From Aureobasidium sp. EXF-3400 (taxonomy: Eukaryota; Ascomycota; Dothideomycetes; Dothideales; Saccotheciaceae), in contig SWBL01000526.1 of NCBI GenBank assembly GCA_024195585.1, positions 1-24,271 on the forward strand: a stretch of 24,271 nt of DNA, written 5' to 3'. The notes below the pieces were generated by a model, which searched no databases, was not told where the DNA came from, and was given only the letters and a program-made list of their open reading frames with translations. Both the position numbers and the translations under genes were made by a program. Shown here one piece after another: positions 1 through 11,220 of the stretch (the first letter of the stretch is position 1; each line of letters opens with the position of its first letter).

Positions 1-363
1 ATACAGCAGCAGGGATTCCCACGTGGTCACCCACCGTAGTACTAATCTGCCGTTCAACTGCTTATGTATGGCAGAGCGGACGGGATGCCCAGTTTTCAGT
101 TGACTGTGGCCGTATGTGCTCAAAACTCGAGATTTTTACAACATAATACTCGACAGAATCTCGAGACTCTTGTCAAAGTTGTGTTCATGTTCACGGCAAC
201 AAACCCCCCCAGCCTACGAAGAATCAAGAAAACGTCCCTGCTCCTACATCATTTAGGTGCTCTGTCAGACCATGGCAAGGCTAGGTAATGTCCAGAGTGA
301 GCAGGGAAAGAGAAGATGCACGACGGCAAGCCGTGAGTGCCTTCATACCATGAATACATATTA
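1..363. other. Intergenic flank, no gene seen
   Basis: This is the region downstream of the minus-strand lectin/coiled-coil gene. Short open frames occur on the plus strand, but none has a start context, splice sites or recognisable motifs, and the longest overlaps the real minus-strand exon. It probably holds the 3' untranslated region and terminator of that gene. Confidence 0.6.
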
Positions 364-1838
364 TCAAATGTCGATCCAGCTCACAGTCAAACCACGCACA
401 AGTTCACACCACCATTGTTCTTCAATCAGTGGACCTAGTGCCACAAGTATCTCCTCCTTATGTCCTCCAGCCCAAAACCTACCACTTGCTCTCAAGATGC
501 TCCTTCTAGCACTAGAGACAGCCAACAGCTGTGGTGTCAACATGGCCTTACTACCAGACAACCTCTCTCTCAGGCCATCTAATCGAGTTTGGAATGCAGC
601 AATCTCGTCCCAAAGCTCTGTGGTTTTGTCGCTCTGTGCTTGGATGATGTTGAATCGATCTTGAGTCTGGATAAGTTGGTCATGGAGGTTTGCTGCTGTG
701 TTGCGCTGTTGGGCTATCTCTTGGTTTGTGACGTGGATACTGTGATGATGATGATTAATCTCTTCAGAAGATTGGCTAGCGATGCGTTAGTCATTCGGGT
801 TTTTCTCTCGTTGTCTTTCCATTGTTACTTGTCTGCCAATTAACGAATGTATGCTGGAGCGGAACACTGACATGGCTAGAGGTATAAGGGGCCAGATGAA
901 TGCCGAAAACTACAGAATACCATGGTCAGCGAATCAACATCAACTCTGTAGCTTACGTCTCATATAGTAGCGGGCTACACTTACCACGGAGAACACAATG
1001 GTCTTACTTCTTGCATCCTCGGCTTGCCGTTCAAGTACCCCACGCTGAACTTCCAAATCCACCACTCGCTGTTCTAAGCTTCTGATGCTGTTCTCATTCT
1101 CGGTAATTGAGATTCTCGTACGCTCGGCAGCTTCAGAGAGGGACACTTCGAGCTCTCGGATTCGATTTCTGCTTGGCTCGAGAGTCATGTGTTGAAACTC
1201 AATCAGTTGCTGGCTCGCGGTCCCTAGCGACCTGAAGAGTTCTTCTTGGCGCGAGATGGTGGATTCCAGGGCAGTCGTGAGTTGTTCGAACGAGTTTTGC
1301 AGGGCTGCTATTGGTTCCGAGGGGGTTGGTCGGACTGAAGTGTGTATGGAGTCTGCGAGAGACTGAGCAGTGGTAATTACGTGATATATGTTGGCGACTT
1401 CCGGGACAAGGTTGTTGAGAATGGCTCTTTGAAGTGCAATATACTCAGCGGAACATGTCCTGTTTGCTTGTACAGCCGCGATCTGTGCCTCTTCCCAGGT
1501 GGGGATCGGGGCGTTCGCGTTCGTCGTGGTACCCAGTGGTATTTGCAGCGCTATGGTGAATCAATCGCAGTAGTGGAAGCAGCGTCCATGATACCAACAG
1601 TCTACTTACTCAGGACCCCATCGTTATTGCTGATGGTTGTATCCAGGTATGAAAGTGCCCAAGGCATACAGATGTTCTGTTCATTTGCCCATGATGATCG
1701 GTCGGGGTTCTGGGTCACCAATAGCTGGTGGATGTCGAGGGTGGACTGCTGCCAAGTGCCATCACACTTCTGACAGAATGCTTGGAGAAGACATCCATCT
1801 TCGAGACGTATGTTTTGAGAGGTCTGGCTGAACGACAT
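364..1838 (-). CDS. Cyanovirin-N-like half domain fused to coiled-coil protein with hydrophobic segment
   Basis: Four exons are inferred: 1610-1838, 985-1550, 829-909 and 364-759, giving 423 residues. The start at 1838 opens a segment resembling one cyanovirin-N homology repeat (residues 1-76): MSFSQTSQNIRLEDG, then cysteines, then DGTWQQSTLDI and SWANEQ. Cyanovirin-N homologs are usually mannose-binding lectins of about 100 residues with two repeats, so only a half or degenerate copy is present. Residues 77-256 are helical and rich in Glu, Gln and Leu, with heptad-like spacing. A continuous hydrophobic stretch spans the exon 2/3 junction (SKTIVFSVV then FSAFIWPLIPLAMSVF), followed by more coiled coil. 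The first intron (1551-1609) is clear and in phase. The exon 3/4 junction is uncertain: an alternative pair (donor at 871, acceptor ending at 776) gives 414 residues. Exon 2 has no internal ATG in its first 120 codons, so simple gene callers may miss it. Function unknown; a lectin-guided membrane-active protein is inference. Confidence 0.6.
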
Positions 1839-2034
1839 AGCTAGCCATATGTTCTTTCCAACACTGTTGCACGACAAAACATCTCGACTTGCCTGCTATC
1901 AAGTCAGCAGTTCTGAAAGTGATGCCAAGTTCTGATCATGAGTCCTTCCTACTATTCCTGTTTAGGTCTTCACATGCCTCGACCATGCGGGTCGGTCTTT
2001 TGGAACCAGCTCAAGCCACACGCTCTCTGTTCCG

Positions 2035-2392
2035 CTAGAGCTTGACCTGAAAGCGCGGCTGAACTCTACCTGTCTCCTGCAAGGGGAAGCTCTTGCGGAA
2101 GTGCGCTGTCCGGACATAACCGATGTGTGCTAGAACGTCCATATGCATATGCCCAAACGCCCGCGGAGTTGCAGTAGGGTAGAGATCAGGTCTGGTCTTG
2201 AGATCAACAAACTTGTCGTTGAGTTTAACAATAAAGTTTGACAGGGGCACCAGTTACACGAGGACTTACCCCGCATTTGTCCGAATTCAGCTTGATGAAA
2301 CGAGAGAGCTTGGTGACAAAAGTCGTGGAGCTTGCTCGGTAAAGTCTTCGAAGTCGTATTGTGATGTCCTCCTGACAGCTGCTTGCTATCAT
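2035..2392 (-). CDS. Small two-exon hypothetical protein (99 aa)
   Basis: Two coding-like exons, 2270-2392 and 2035-2211, join in phase 0 across a 58-nt intron with a consensus GTAAGT donor (2269) and an AAG acceptor (2212). The 99-residue product starts MIASSCQEDITIRLRRLYR and is basic near its N-terminus. The second exon has good codon use (TTC, GTC, CTC, AAG) and includes PDLYPTATPRAFGHMHMDV before TAG at 2035. I do not recognise the family. The ATG sits inside a perfect hairpin, so the true start may lie upstream through another exon. It lies between the divergent gene pair, on the same strand as the lectin-like gene, about 200 bp upstream of that gene's start. It could be a remnant of a longer gene. 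Confidence 0.35.
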
Positions 2393-2402
2393 TCATGATA
2401 GC
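2385..2402. repeat. Perfect hairpin, 7-bp stem with TTCA loop
   Basis: GCTATCA at 2385-2391 pairs with TGATAGC at 2396-2402 around a four-base TTCA loop. It overlaps the proposed start codon of the small minus-strand gene and is the first of three perfect inverted repeats in this divergent intergenic region. Confidence 0.6.
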
Positions 2403-2462
2403 ATGGGGAATAATTACACAACCAATGTCCGTTGGACACGGGATATTTTCCTGCCATAGGCA

Positions 2463-2483
2463 CATGCAAGAATATTTTGCATG
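2463..2483. repeat. Perfect inverted repeat, 7-bp arms
   Basis: CATGCAA at 2463-2469 and TTGCATG at 2477-2483 are exact reverse complements around the spacer GAATATT. It could be a dimeric transcription-factor site or a cruciform-forming sequence; its role is unknown. Confidence 0.55.
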
Positions 2484-2670
2484 CTCGTGGGATATAGCCT
2501 CGCGTGCCTAGCTCGCGGGAGTAGGATTTCGGCCACCCCGAAGCTGAAGCATGCACGCGAGCATGGTAGACTTGTGGCTTCTCGTTCGAGAACGACCATG
2601 CACCGGAATATGGAGCCGCCTCGAGCTAGCCTGCCTCCATATGACGAGCTGGAGAAGGCTCATCTAGAGA

Positions 2671-2690
2671 GCAGACATTCATATGTCTGC
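2671..2690. repeat. Perfect hairpin, 8-bp stem with TCAT loop
   Basis: GCAGACAT at 2671-2678 pairs with ATGTCTGC at 2683-2690 around TCAT. It ends 71 bp upstream of the ATG of the 12-exon gene, a plausible place for a promoter or 5' untranslated element. Confidence 0.6.
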
Positions 2691-2761
2691 AAGGGCCTGG
2701 ACTTGTGCGGAGATTGATACAACACACCATTAAATTCGCCTACAATCATAGTGCTCACAAC

Positions 2762-5554
2762 ATGGACTCGCCACAGACGAATGCCCAAACTCCTGATGAA
2801 CGTTCAGCTGCGTTGATCAAAACATACACCAGGGAATTGCAAGATGAGATATTCATCGATCGAGATTGGGGCAACCTGTTGACCGCAGCACCGCTCGCTC
2901 TCGGATTCGTCGGACAATGCATGAATGTTTCTGCCTCGCCTGGCGCACAAGGCATCAGATTGCAGAAACCTCAAAATGGTTTCCAGTACCTGAAGTATGG
3001 AAGCGTTCTCCCTTGATTCATGTTCCCGGCTGACTTGCAATGACGAAGATATGATTCCCTACATGCCAATCTACAGTTCTTGACTGATGAAGGCCGTTCG
3101 GCTTTTACAAGGGCTCATAATAACATGGCTGATCTGTTTGAGTATTCTCAGCAAGTCTGTTCTGAGGGCGGAAGGGTAAGTCAAACCGACTGAAAATTAC
3201 AAAACCTGTGACGCAGCTGAGAAAACCAATACATTTAGATCGATGCTGTTATTCTGGCCTTAAGTAACCGTGAATCTACTCGTGAAATGTTACCTGAAAC
3301 TATGGAGTACCTCAGGAAACATATTGACAGATGCAAAGAGCTCGCAACAGACACAGAAGCCAAATTTGACCTCTGGCTCAACATTGCATCAGAACTCAGC
3401 CAAGTAGCTACTCAATCTCGAAGTATGCCAAACATGTGGCCCACCAAGCCCGAATACAGCGATGCTGACATGGAGCAGGTGATACTCATAACACGTTACT
3501 CGATACTGGCGAAGAGCTCGAGATTACGAAAATCGTCGAGACAGCTGCTCAGGACGATAAAACCAGACAAGAAGAGGCGGTAAAGGAAGCCCAACGACAG
3601 ATGGAGCATGCAGAAAAGCAGCTAGAAACCGCGACTCAACAAATTCCGTCAGGTATGATTTAACAAAGGTTAAAATGACTCTATCTGATGAACCTTGCAG
3701 GTTGGGACACGATTGGGAAAACTTTCGTTGAGGGTTTGACTCAGAGTTTCTTCTCTCTCGCGGATGTTGTTACAACCAAATATGGAGCCAAGCATGGAGT
3801 GAACAACTCGAACCGTGGTCCAGGCGAAAGAGACGCGAACACAGAGACTGTCGACAGAGTGTCTACGACTCATCTGGTAACTCTTGGGGTATGCCTCCAG
3901 CTGTTAGCTGGCATGGTAGAAGGACCCGAACACACACCCGATTGGGACCAACTCTTGGATTGCCGCCAAGGAGGGCCAGGAAAAGTAGCATATCTCGAAG
4001 GACAACTCAGAAGTGTGATGAATGCGATTGATGATACTCGAAAGCTCAACATTGGCACCCAAGAGGTGAAAAGAATCGTCGACGAGGCTTTAAAGGTACA
4101 TATTTGGACAATCACAAGGAAATTCTCACTAAGTACTCTGGCAGATACTCTACGAACTAAAGGAGGCCGCCAAGAAACAGAAAGAACTCGGGAACATATC
4201 GGGAAATGCTTCTTGTTCGAACTGGACTGATAGGGTCGCTGAGCTCCAACGCAAAGCCACACAACTGAGTGCACGCGGTGACACTATCGCCGGAAATGTC
4301 ACTGACTCGGTAGATCAACATAACAATATTTCGTGGCCAAGCAGTAGCTGACTTTGCACTCAGTCCTTGAACTTGCCTAGCAAATCATCGCCGGCGACTG
4401 TAGCCGGATCGATAGGTATGAGATTGTTTGTGCCGACGAGAGCTTGCTAGTCAGCTGATACGTACACAAGCTCAGGCAGAGATGCGTTTTGCCGCGGAAC
4501 GATATCAGATTGCACAAGAGCAACTCCGAGCCCAGAGAGACCTGTATGATCAAAAGACCTCTGACCTCACTAAGCACCTTGGCAAGATACTGGATATCAA
4601 GACAAAGATGCAACGACTCGATACCGAGAGGCTCAGGCTTGTGCGTGTTTTGAACCAATGATCAAGTCTCAATGCTGATACCGCAGTATAGTCGGACATC
4701 ATAAAGATCCTCCAGACTTCGATGCAGGCGCTTTCTCGTCTCAAGACAGAGATCTCTCGCTTGCTTGCCTTCTTCCGTGATCTATCGAGACTCATCCATG
4801 TACGAGCTGGCAGTTACACCGATGAGTTTCTCACATCTCTCGATAATTCGATGAAAAACATGAGGATCGACGGCAAGACCAACAGGCCTGCAGAATTCGT
4901 TCTGCCCGAGTTTCGTAGACAGGTGATGCATTTAGATCCCGCTTCTAGCACAGTTGTCTAACAGTAGTGGAAGGTCGTCCTCAAGAACGCCATTATGATC
5001 CGAGCTTGCTTTATGGTTATCCAGGATACTGCCGATGTGTATACAATAATCTCAAAGGCTCACATCCTTCCGGGCCTAGAGCTTGTGGAACAGAGTGGTT
5101 GGTCCCACAATGGAGACGGCAGTCCTGAAATCAGTATGGCGCAGCGGATGCACAAACTAGATGAGTTTGTAGATGACGCTGTCAAAAAGGTTCAACGAAT
5201 CTCTGACCTTGTATGTCTCGCAAACTCCGTCAAATCAGGCTGTTGTTTACTAATGGCCTCATTTCATTGCAGAGGAAGAAAGCGATACTTGGCAGGATGG
5301 ACCAGAGGTTGATTTCCTTGGGGAAAACGCTGGAATCACTGCCAGCAGTCTCCAATATCGATGTGATCGAAAGTGTGGTTGATGACGCAAAAAATGCTGC
5401 CGTTCGCGAACGCAGCAAAGATGATGCGTTCTTCGACAACATCGTTGAACAGACAGATCGGTTGGTAAGTAGAGCCCCCGAGAGTGCACCGATGGTAGAA
5501 GCTGACACGATGTAGTCTTCTGGTGACGACGATGACTTTGCCAACCTGAGGTGA
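2762..5554 (+). CDS. Intron-rich coiled-coil protein of unknown function (732 aa)
   Basis: Twelve exons are inferred: 2762-2994, 3049-3175, 3239-3422, 3479-3652, 3701-4095, 4145-4309, 4364-4415, 4471-4640, 4692-4922, 4974-5210, 5273-5464 and 5516-5554. All phases agree and the sum is 2199 nt. Most introns are 48-63 nt with CTGAC or CTAAC branch sites. The start has a good context (CAACATGG). Residues 1-180 are mostly helical; 188-239 form a Glu/Gln/Ala-rich coil; 240-270 begin PSGWDTIGKTFVEG and form a low-charge amphipathic stretch; 444-500 form a second strong coil; the C-terminus is acidic (SSGDDDDFANLR). Exon 7 and the exon 10 acceptor (4968 or 4974, both in phase) are the least certain points. 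I see no enzyme motif. The pattern resembles uncharacterised fungal helical proteins; membrane insertion of the 240-270 segment is speculation. The gene is divergent from the lectin-like gene and lies upstream of the patatin gene on the same strand. Confidence 0.7.
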
Positions 5555-6415
5555 TTAGAGTCATGTATCATTTTCCTCTCCAATTTCTCGTCCGCTGGAA
5601 TCCAGTTCGTCAATTTCATGCAATATCTCGCAAACTCATATACCAATAATTCATATGCATGACCCAAAAGGTATGCCACTTTATGCTTGGGTCTAAGGAA
5701 ACACGCGACGAGAATGAGGCATTCACAATCGTGCTCCATCCGGATAAGCGACAAAGGTGAGAAGCCGACGAGCCATTAAGGTACAGTACAAGCCTTTCGA
5801 AGCCCACCTTCAATCCGTAGAATTAGATCTGTGTGGGATCAGTATCCCAGTAGCTTCAGCAATCGGTCCTGAGGACAGCGAGGCTAATCATGTGGAGCGG
5901 AATTGATACTACAAAGAGCCTAGAGTGAACGCAGCTCGGCGGCTTGCAATGGAGGTGAAAATTGCAAGCAGAAGAGGGGAACCGAGGGTGGACTCGAAAA
6001 GGAAAGACGCTCTTTCCGTGCTAAGATTTGTCGTGGTCATGTAGCGGTGAGTCAATAGAGTTCAGATGTGCATGGGTTAGGTGCTACCGTAGGCACTTCC
6101 GGGGATTTGACATGTGGGCTGCCGAGACCGAGTGGCTTTGAGTTTTTGACAAGATGAAGCTGAGGACCCACCTTACATGCTCCACCACCTGGGCATCTCG
6201 CTGAATCATGCTGCATGTTGGCCAATCTAGGCATATGCCCGGGTTCCTTAGGATCTGGAATCAACCTTGACCCCGCTCTTGGACTATCGGACTGTCCGTT
6301 GAGGCTCAGGCCCTACGGATATCAACCTATCTAGAAGCAATTGACATAAAGCGGCATGTGCGGACTACCCAGAACTGTAGCTCCTTCTCAAGCTGTCTCT
6401 CTCGTCTTTCCAATC
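5555..6415. other. Intergenic region upstream of patatin gene
   Basis: No supported gene is seen. An in-frame ATG at 6356 could extend the patatin protein by 20 residues, but its context is weaker than that of the ATG at 6416. The region should hold the 3' end of the coiled-coil gene and the promoter and leader of the patatin gene. A long minus-strand frame at 5230-5754 is antisense to the coiled-coil exons and was not accepted. Confidence 0.5.
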
Positions 6416-9400
6416 ATGGAAGCATCCAATCCCTGGGATGATTCCCTCCTGGGAGGCTTACCTCCTCCTGTACATGCAACAAACGAGTCACACCAGCCTT
6501 TCATCTCGGACGACAAGACACATCTCGAGGCAACCATTGTTCCAGAGCAAGAGTGGATTGATCCTTTGCTCGATGATTCATACCCTCCTGTGCTCGATAC
6601 GCACGAGAGACGTCCAGCTCCAGCCTTGGACGATAAGACGAAAAGTGTGAATGACATTGCTGTCTCATCGGCCGATGACTGGCTTGATACCGGTAAGACT
6701 GCGTTCCGCATATTAGAGTCATGGCTGACTCGAGTCGAAGCGGCCGAAATCAGAGAACCAGGCGACCAAACCGACAGTGATACCGACGAAACGGATGACG
6801 AAGTTGAAGAGAAGCAGCTTTGTCAAGAGTGCAAGAGTGAGCCGGGAGTCTGGTATTGTGGAAGCTGTACGCAACGATATTGCGAAAAATGTTGGAAAAA
6901 GAAATCTCCTCATAAGCAGAAGAACCCTGAGCACACGAAGCATATGAAGGTCCCCTATGCGAATCAGTAAGTCGGTCTCTCTCGTGGTCTGCGAATTCTG
7001 GCTGACTTGTGGAGTTTGCACTTCCAAGACATTCTCAATCCTACATGGAATCCTGAAACACGTCGAGATATGCACGACCAAGATAATTGGGCTCTTTGGT
7101 TCTCTATCAGCATAGCAAAATCCTCCAGCATCGAGTTTGAGGACTTTCCACGCTTTCTACGGCTTCTCGAGGAACACACAGAAGATCATGGCGGTGACAT
7201 CCATTTCCCAAGGCTGGTTTCCTTTGTCGGAAATACTGGTGCGGGAAAAAGCACATTGATCCGCATGGTGCTTGAAAAACCGTGGCGGACAAGCGCCATC
7301 CGAGGCACCCAAACAACCAGTAACGGTCCTCACGCTCCTATTGTCGGCATGCCGCACGCAACTGTTCCAACCTCTGGAGATGTTCATTTGTACCGGGATC
7401 AGTCGGAAGAGCTAGACAACATTGCGAGGCCGCTATTTTACGCAGACTGTGAAGGCTTCCACGGAGGCGAGGTCGCCCCTCCTGGTTCGTTTGCGGTTCA
7501 GAAAGAGTTGAACCAGACCGGTTTAGCCAGAACAGTATTCAACAACTGGTTCCAGTACGTCGTTGGACGTGTCAGAAAGAGGACTGTAAACTTTACATCT
7601 GATCACGATCAAGGACGACCTCGTGATGCCGCAGTCAGAAAGATATTCCCTCGACTGCTATACAACTTTTCAGATGTTGTGATCTTCGTGGTCTCGGCCA
7701 GTGCAGCAAGATCATTGCATGAAGGGTTCGAGAAGATTATCGACTGGGCTAGTGCGTCAAGAGGAACGGCTACAAATCGAGTGTCACCACCACGCCTGAT
7801 TGTAGTCATCAACCACGCCGACGAAGGCGCTGAATGGGATCCTGACAAAACCACGGACGAAATATTCGAAGAACAAAAAGGTTTACTGGAGGGAAACACC
7901 AAGATTCGAGAACACAAAGAGTCCTTCGAAGAAAGAAACATTCCGATTGTAGATCTTGAGGATTTATTGTGCAAGAGCTACCGAAGCGTCAAGTTCATTC
8001 GAGTTCCACGTGGTCATATCCGCTCGCAGTTGTCTATACAGCTTCAGCTCCTGTCCAAATTGATTGACCAGGGGTCTAAAGAATCGCAAATGGAGAAAGA
8101 CGAGGCTGGCATGCTTTTGCCATCGCGGGACCAAGACAACTTTTACCAGCTTGCTTTCGATCACTTCGTCAAACATCCAGACAAGCCCTTTAACTTCCTG
8201 GCTGGACTCCTGAAGCTTCACCCCATGGCGAATTCGCTAAGCAACAACGTTTCCCGTATCCTCCAAGCTACTGACAAACTGGTTCCTCCAGACGTCGACC
8301 GATCCTCCTGGTTGTTCAGGTGTACCATGCCTGTCATAGCATCAGCAATCGCTCTGGATGTGTATCGCTTCTCCCCTGACTTGCCGAGCAAGCTTCGTGA
8401 GATCTTCGAGGGTGGTTTGGGACCTTCTGGACAGCCTCAGACGGATCTGGAATTTGAGACTTACGAGGCTCAGATCAAGCGTGCAATCGACAAGTTCTGC
8501 GACAATATTGAATGCGGCGCCGTAGTTAATGGACAGCTTTGTAGGAAAGCGCGCCGTGTCCATACGAATGACCACCACGAAGATGCCGAAGGTTTCCATA
8601 TAGGACGCGGACGTTTCCGCAATGCATTTGTCAACAAGATATTTGCTACCTGGAAGGATGCTTTGCTTTCTGAGATTGACAAGGTCGACGAGAAAGTCAA
8701 CAACGAGAGAAGGTATTTCATCTCCAATGGTTGCCAGGCTTGGACACCCTTGCACAGCAAGGCATATGCTGCCTGGTCCGTACACTTTGGGAACTTGAAG
8801 GATCTGTATGTCAACGCGCCGGGATTGGATGGGAAGACGTCACCGCACATCTTTGTATGCCTGTTCTGTCTCCGCGAGATGCCATCTAGGTTGCTTCCAT
8901 GCGGACATGCGATATGTGTTCGTTGTGTCACGGCCATCGCGACAGCATCAAGACAACCTCTTAGCAAAGATCAGAGGACATTTGATTTGGATAGTTGTCC
9001 GCTACACACGGAAGCCACATACTTCGACCCCAAGCCTGCGTTGTATTTCAAGCCTCGATTTGCAGGATACAGGATTCTCGCTTTGGACGGTGGCGGTGTA
9101 CGCGGTCTTATTGAGATCGGAATACTCAGAGCTATCGATGCTGAGTTGATGAGTAAAATACCTATACAACATTTCTTCGATCTGGTCGGAGGTACCAGCA
9201 CTGGAGCTCTTGTTGCCATGGGCTTAGTACTCAACAACTGGACTCTTCAGGAGTGCCGCTCAAAGTACACTCTGTTATGTAAGGACGCTTTCACTAAACA
9301 CGGCAGTGCTTGGTCGGGAAACGCTTACGCCTACTATATGCACGGCTTTTTGTATCAGGACGCACCATTGGAGAGGATCTTGAGAAACGAATTCGGAGAT

Positions 9401-10768
9401 GGAAGAATGCTTACTCATGTCGTGAGTTGAACCAGCTTCCCTCTTCTTTCCTCCTGCTGACTTATGGCCTTTTTTTTCTTTTTCCAGACAACAGAAGCCA
9501 AAGGATACGACCCGAAAGTATTTGCTACAGCCACCAAGGACGAGGGTAAAAAGGCTTGTGTCTTCACGAACTATATCAGGGCACACGAGGACGAAGACAA
9601 ATCAGGTCAGACACATCCTCCATCAGTGAAAGCATACCTCTTTAATTGTCTTAGTAGGTCCAAGCAACAAGCTCCACGACTATGAGATGAAGAAGGACGA
9701 ATTATTCGAGTTCAAAAGATGGGAAGTGGCCAAAGCAACATGTGCAGCACCAATGTACTTCTCGTCCTTTTCAAAGGATCAATCTCCGATATATTGGGAT
9801 GGCGGCTTGAAGAACAACAACCCATCATTGCTTGCCCTTCAAGAAGCCCAGAAACTGTGGCCAGAGGTGAGGACAGAGCATCCTGATTTGTTACTGTCTA
9901 TTGGAAGCGGATCTCCAGCAGAGGAAAGACGACCCAAACCAGCCTCTGAACTTCCAAAGCCAACGAGATGGCAGAGGTTCAAGAACAAATTCACGCCAGG
10001 AGGGTTGACGGGCTTGGAAGTGCTCAAGACCACTTTGCTATACAACATGGATTCGGAACAGCTTTGGCAATCTCACTTCGGCGAACGTGAGACTTTAAGA
10101 CCAACAAGAGAGCATTACACACGACTCAATCCTCTGTACCGCCTACCCAAGGTACCTCCAGAGCTTGATGACGTTAAAGCTCTGGATGGGGATGAACTCG
10201 ACAAGATGGCCGAGTCGTATGTCGAAAAACATCCAACAGATATTCGCCGCGTTGTGCATCGGTTGATTGCATCTTCATTGTATTTTGAGCCGCAGTCAAT
10301 GAAAGATTGTGTGTCGGATGCAGAATTCAAAGGTACTTTATACGTTCACTTCCTGATGCATGAGCTGACTTCATTACAGGACACATGGCGTGCCGATTCT
10401 TGAGTGGCACCGAAGATTTAAGAAGCTTCTTCGATATCTTGGAAGAAAAACTCGGCTGCTTCGAGTTCAAGCTCAAAGAAACTGACGAGGTCCTTGGTTA
10501 CAAGCTGGCAGGATCTGACAGCACTCTTTACGAAGTTGGGCCGCAAGAGCTTGAAACTATGAGGGATAGGTGCTGCTTCAAGCTTGACTCGGTCATCTTT
10601 AGCATTTCCAAGCAACTGCAAAGTTTCACCATCACCATTGGATCGAAGGAAAAGCACGCAGATGGCAGCAGCAAGTTTGCGGCCAGTCCCATCAGTGGAT
10701 GTCCTTTCAAGCTTCGCGAGGCTGCTGGTGATCCCATCGATCGTGCACTGGTTTCCATGATCGGCTGA
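6416..10768 (+). CDS. B-box / P-loop GTPase-like / RING-like / patatin-like phospholipase protein (1379 aa)
   Basis: Five exons, 6416-6966, 7015-9421, 9488-9605, 9658-10332 and 10380-10768, sum to 4140 nt with consistent phases. The ATG at 6416 has a strong context (AATCATGG). Domains in order: an acidic N-terminus; a B-box-type zinc finger (about 136-176, CQEC, CGSC, CEKC, then His); a nucleotide-binding domain with P-loop GNTGAGKS (256-263), a G3-like DCEG (328-331) and a G4-like NHAD (450-453); a Cys/His cluster (about 679-705); a RING-like finger (about 799-821, CLFC, CGHAICVRC); and a patatin lipase with oxyanion motif DGGGVRG (875-881), nucleophile elbow GTSTG (Ser912) and catalytic DGG (Asp1073). 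Patatins hydrolyse acyl chains from phospholipids, and all catalytic motifs are intact. The GTPase subclass is unclear (dynamin/GBP-like rather than NACHT). The third intron has an unusual GTCAGA donor. The layout suggests a nucleotide-gated lipase, perhaps an immune-type receptor; that is inference. Confidence 0.88.
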
Positions 10769-11220
10769 TACATACGGGATGTAGCTTTGGGGCGGTATTG
10801 GCGTCGATTGGTTTGGTCTGATTTAGCAATAGGTATTTAGGAAATTCACTACACTTCATGCCCATTCACCTTCTCACCTTGTCCATATATAGTACGAGCA
10901 TCACTCTCCTGGTCAGCTTCGTCGTGAAGTTGTTTGTTGATGCAATGTCTTCCCGGCGCGTTCAACTGCTCAAATCTAGACATGCCGATGTGCTCATGCT
11001 AATGTGGCAAACAAACAGGGAAATCGCTTCAACACATCACATCGCTGTACATAAGTTGAGCTTGAGAAGAAATGTATTTGAAGGGTCAATGCAAAGACAA
11101 AGAGATAGATGCATACCGTGAACTCCTGCTGGAAAAAAAATGGGGTATTCTGCGACGAAGAGCGCATAGCAAATAAGAGAAAACCATCCCATGTTGTTGT
11201 TACACCGAACGGTCGATCGG
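10769..11220. other. Convergent intergenic region
   Basis: The region lies between the stop codons of the patatin gene (plus) and the EF-hand gene (minus). It should carry the two 3' untranslated regions. A nine-base A run is at 11134-11142. Short frames on both strands have no supporting features. Confidence 0.6.

Noticed and set aside
5230..5754. Minus-strand open frame of 174 residues
   Set aside because: It lies antisense to the last exons of the coiled-coil gene, whose splice sites and phases are consistent; the antisense product has no motif.
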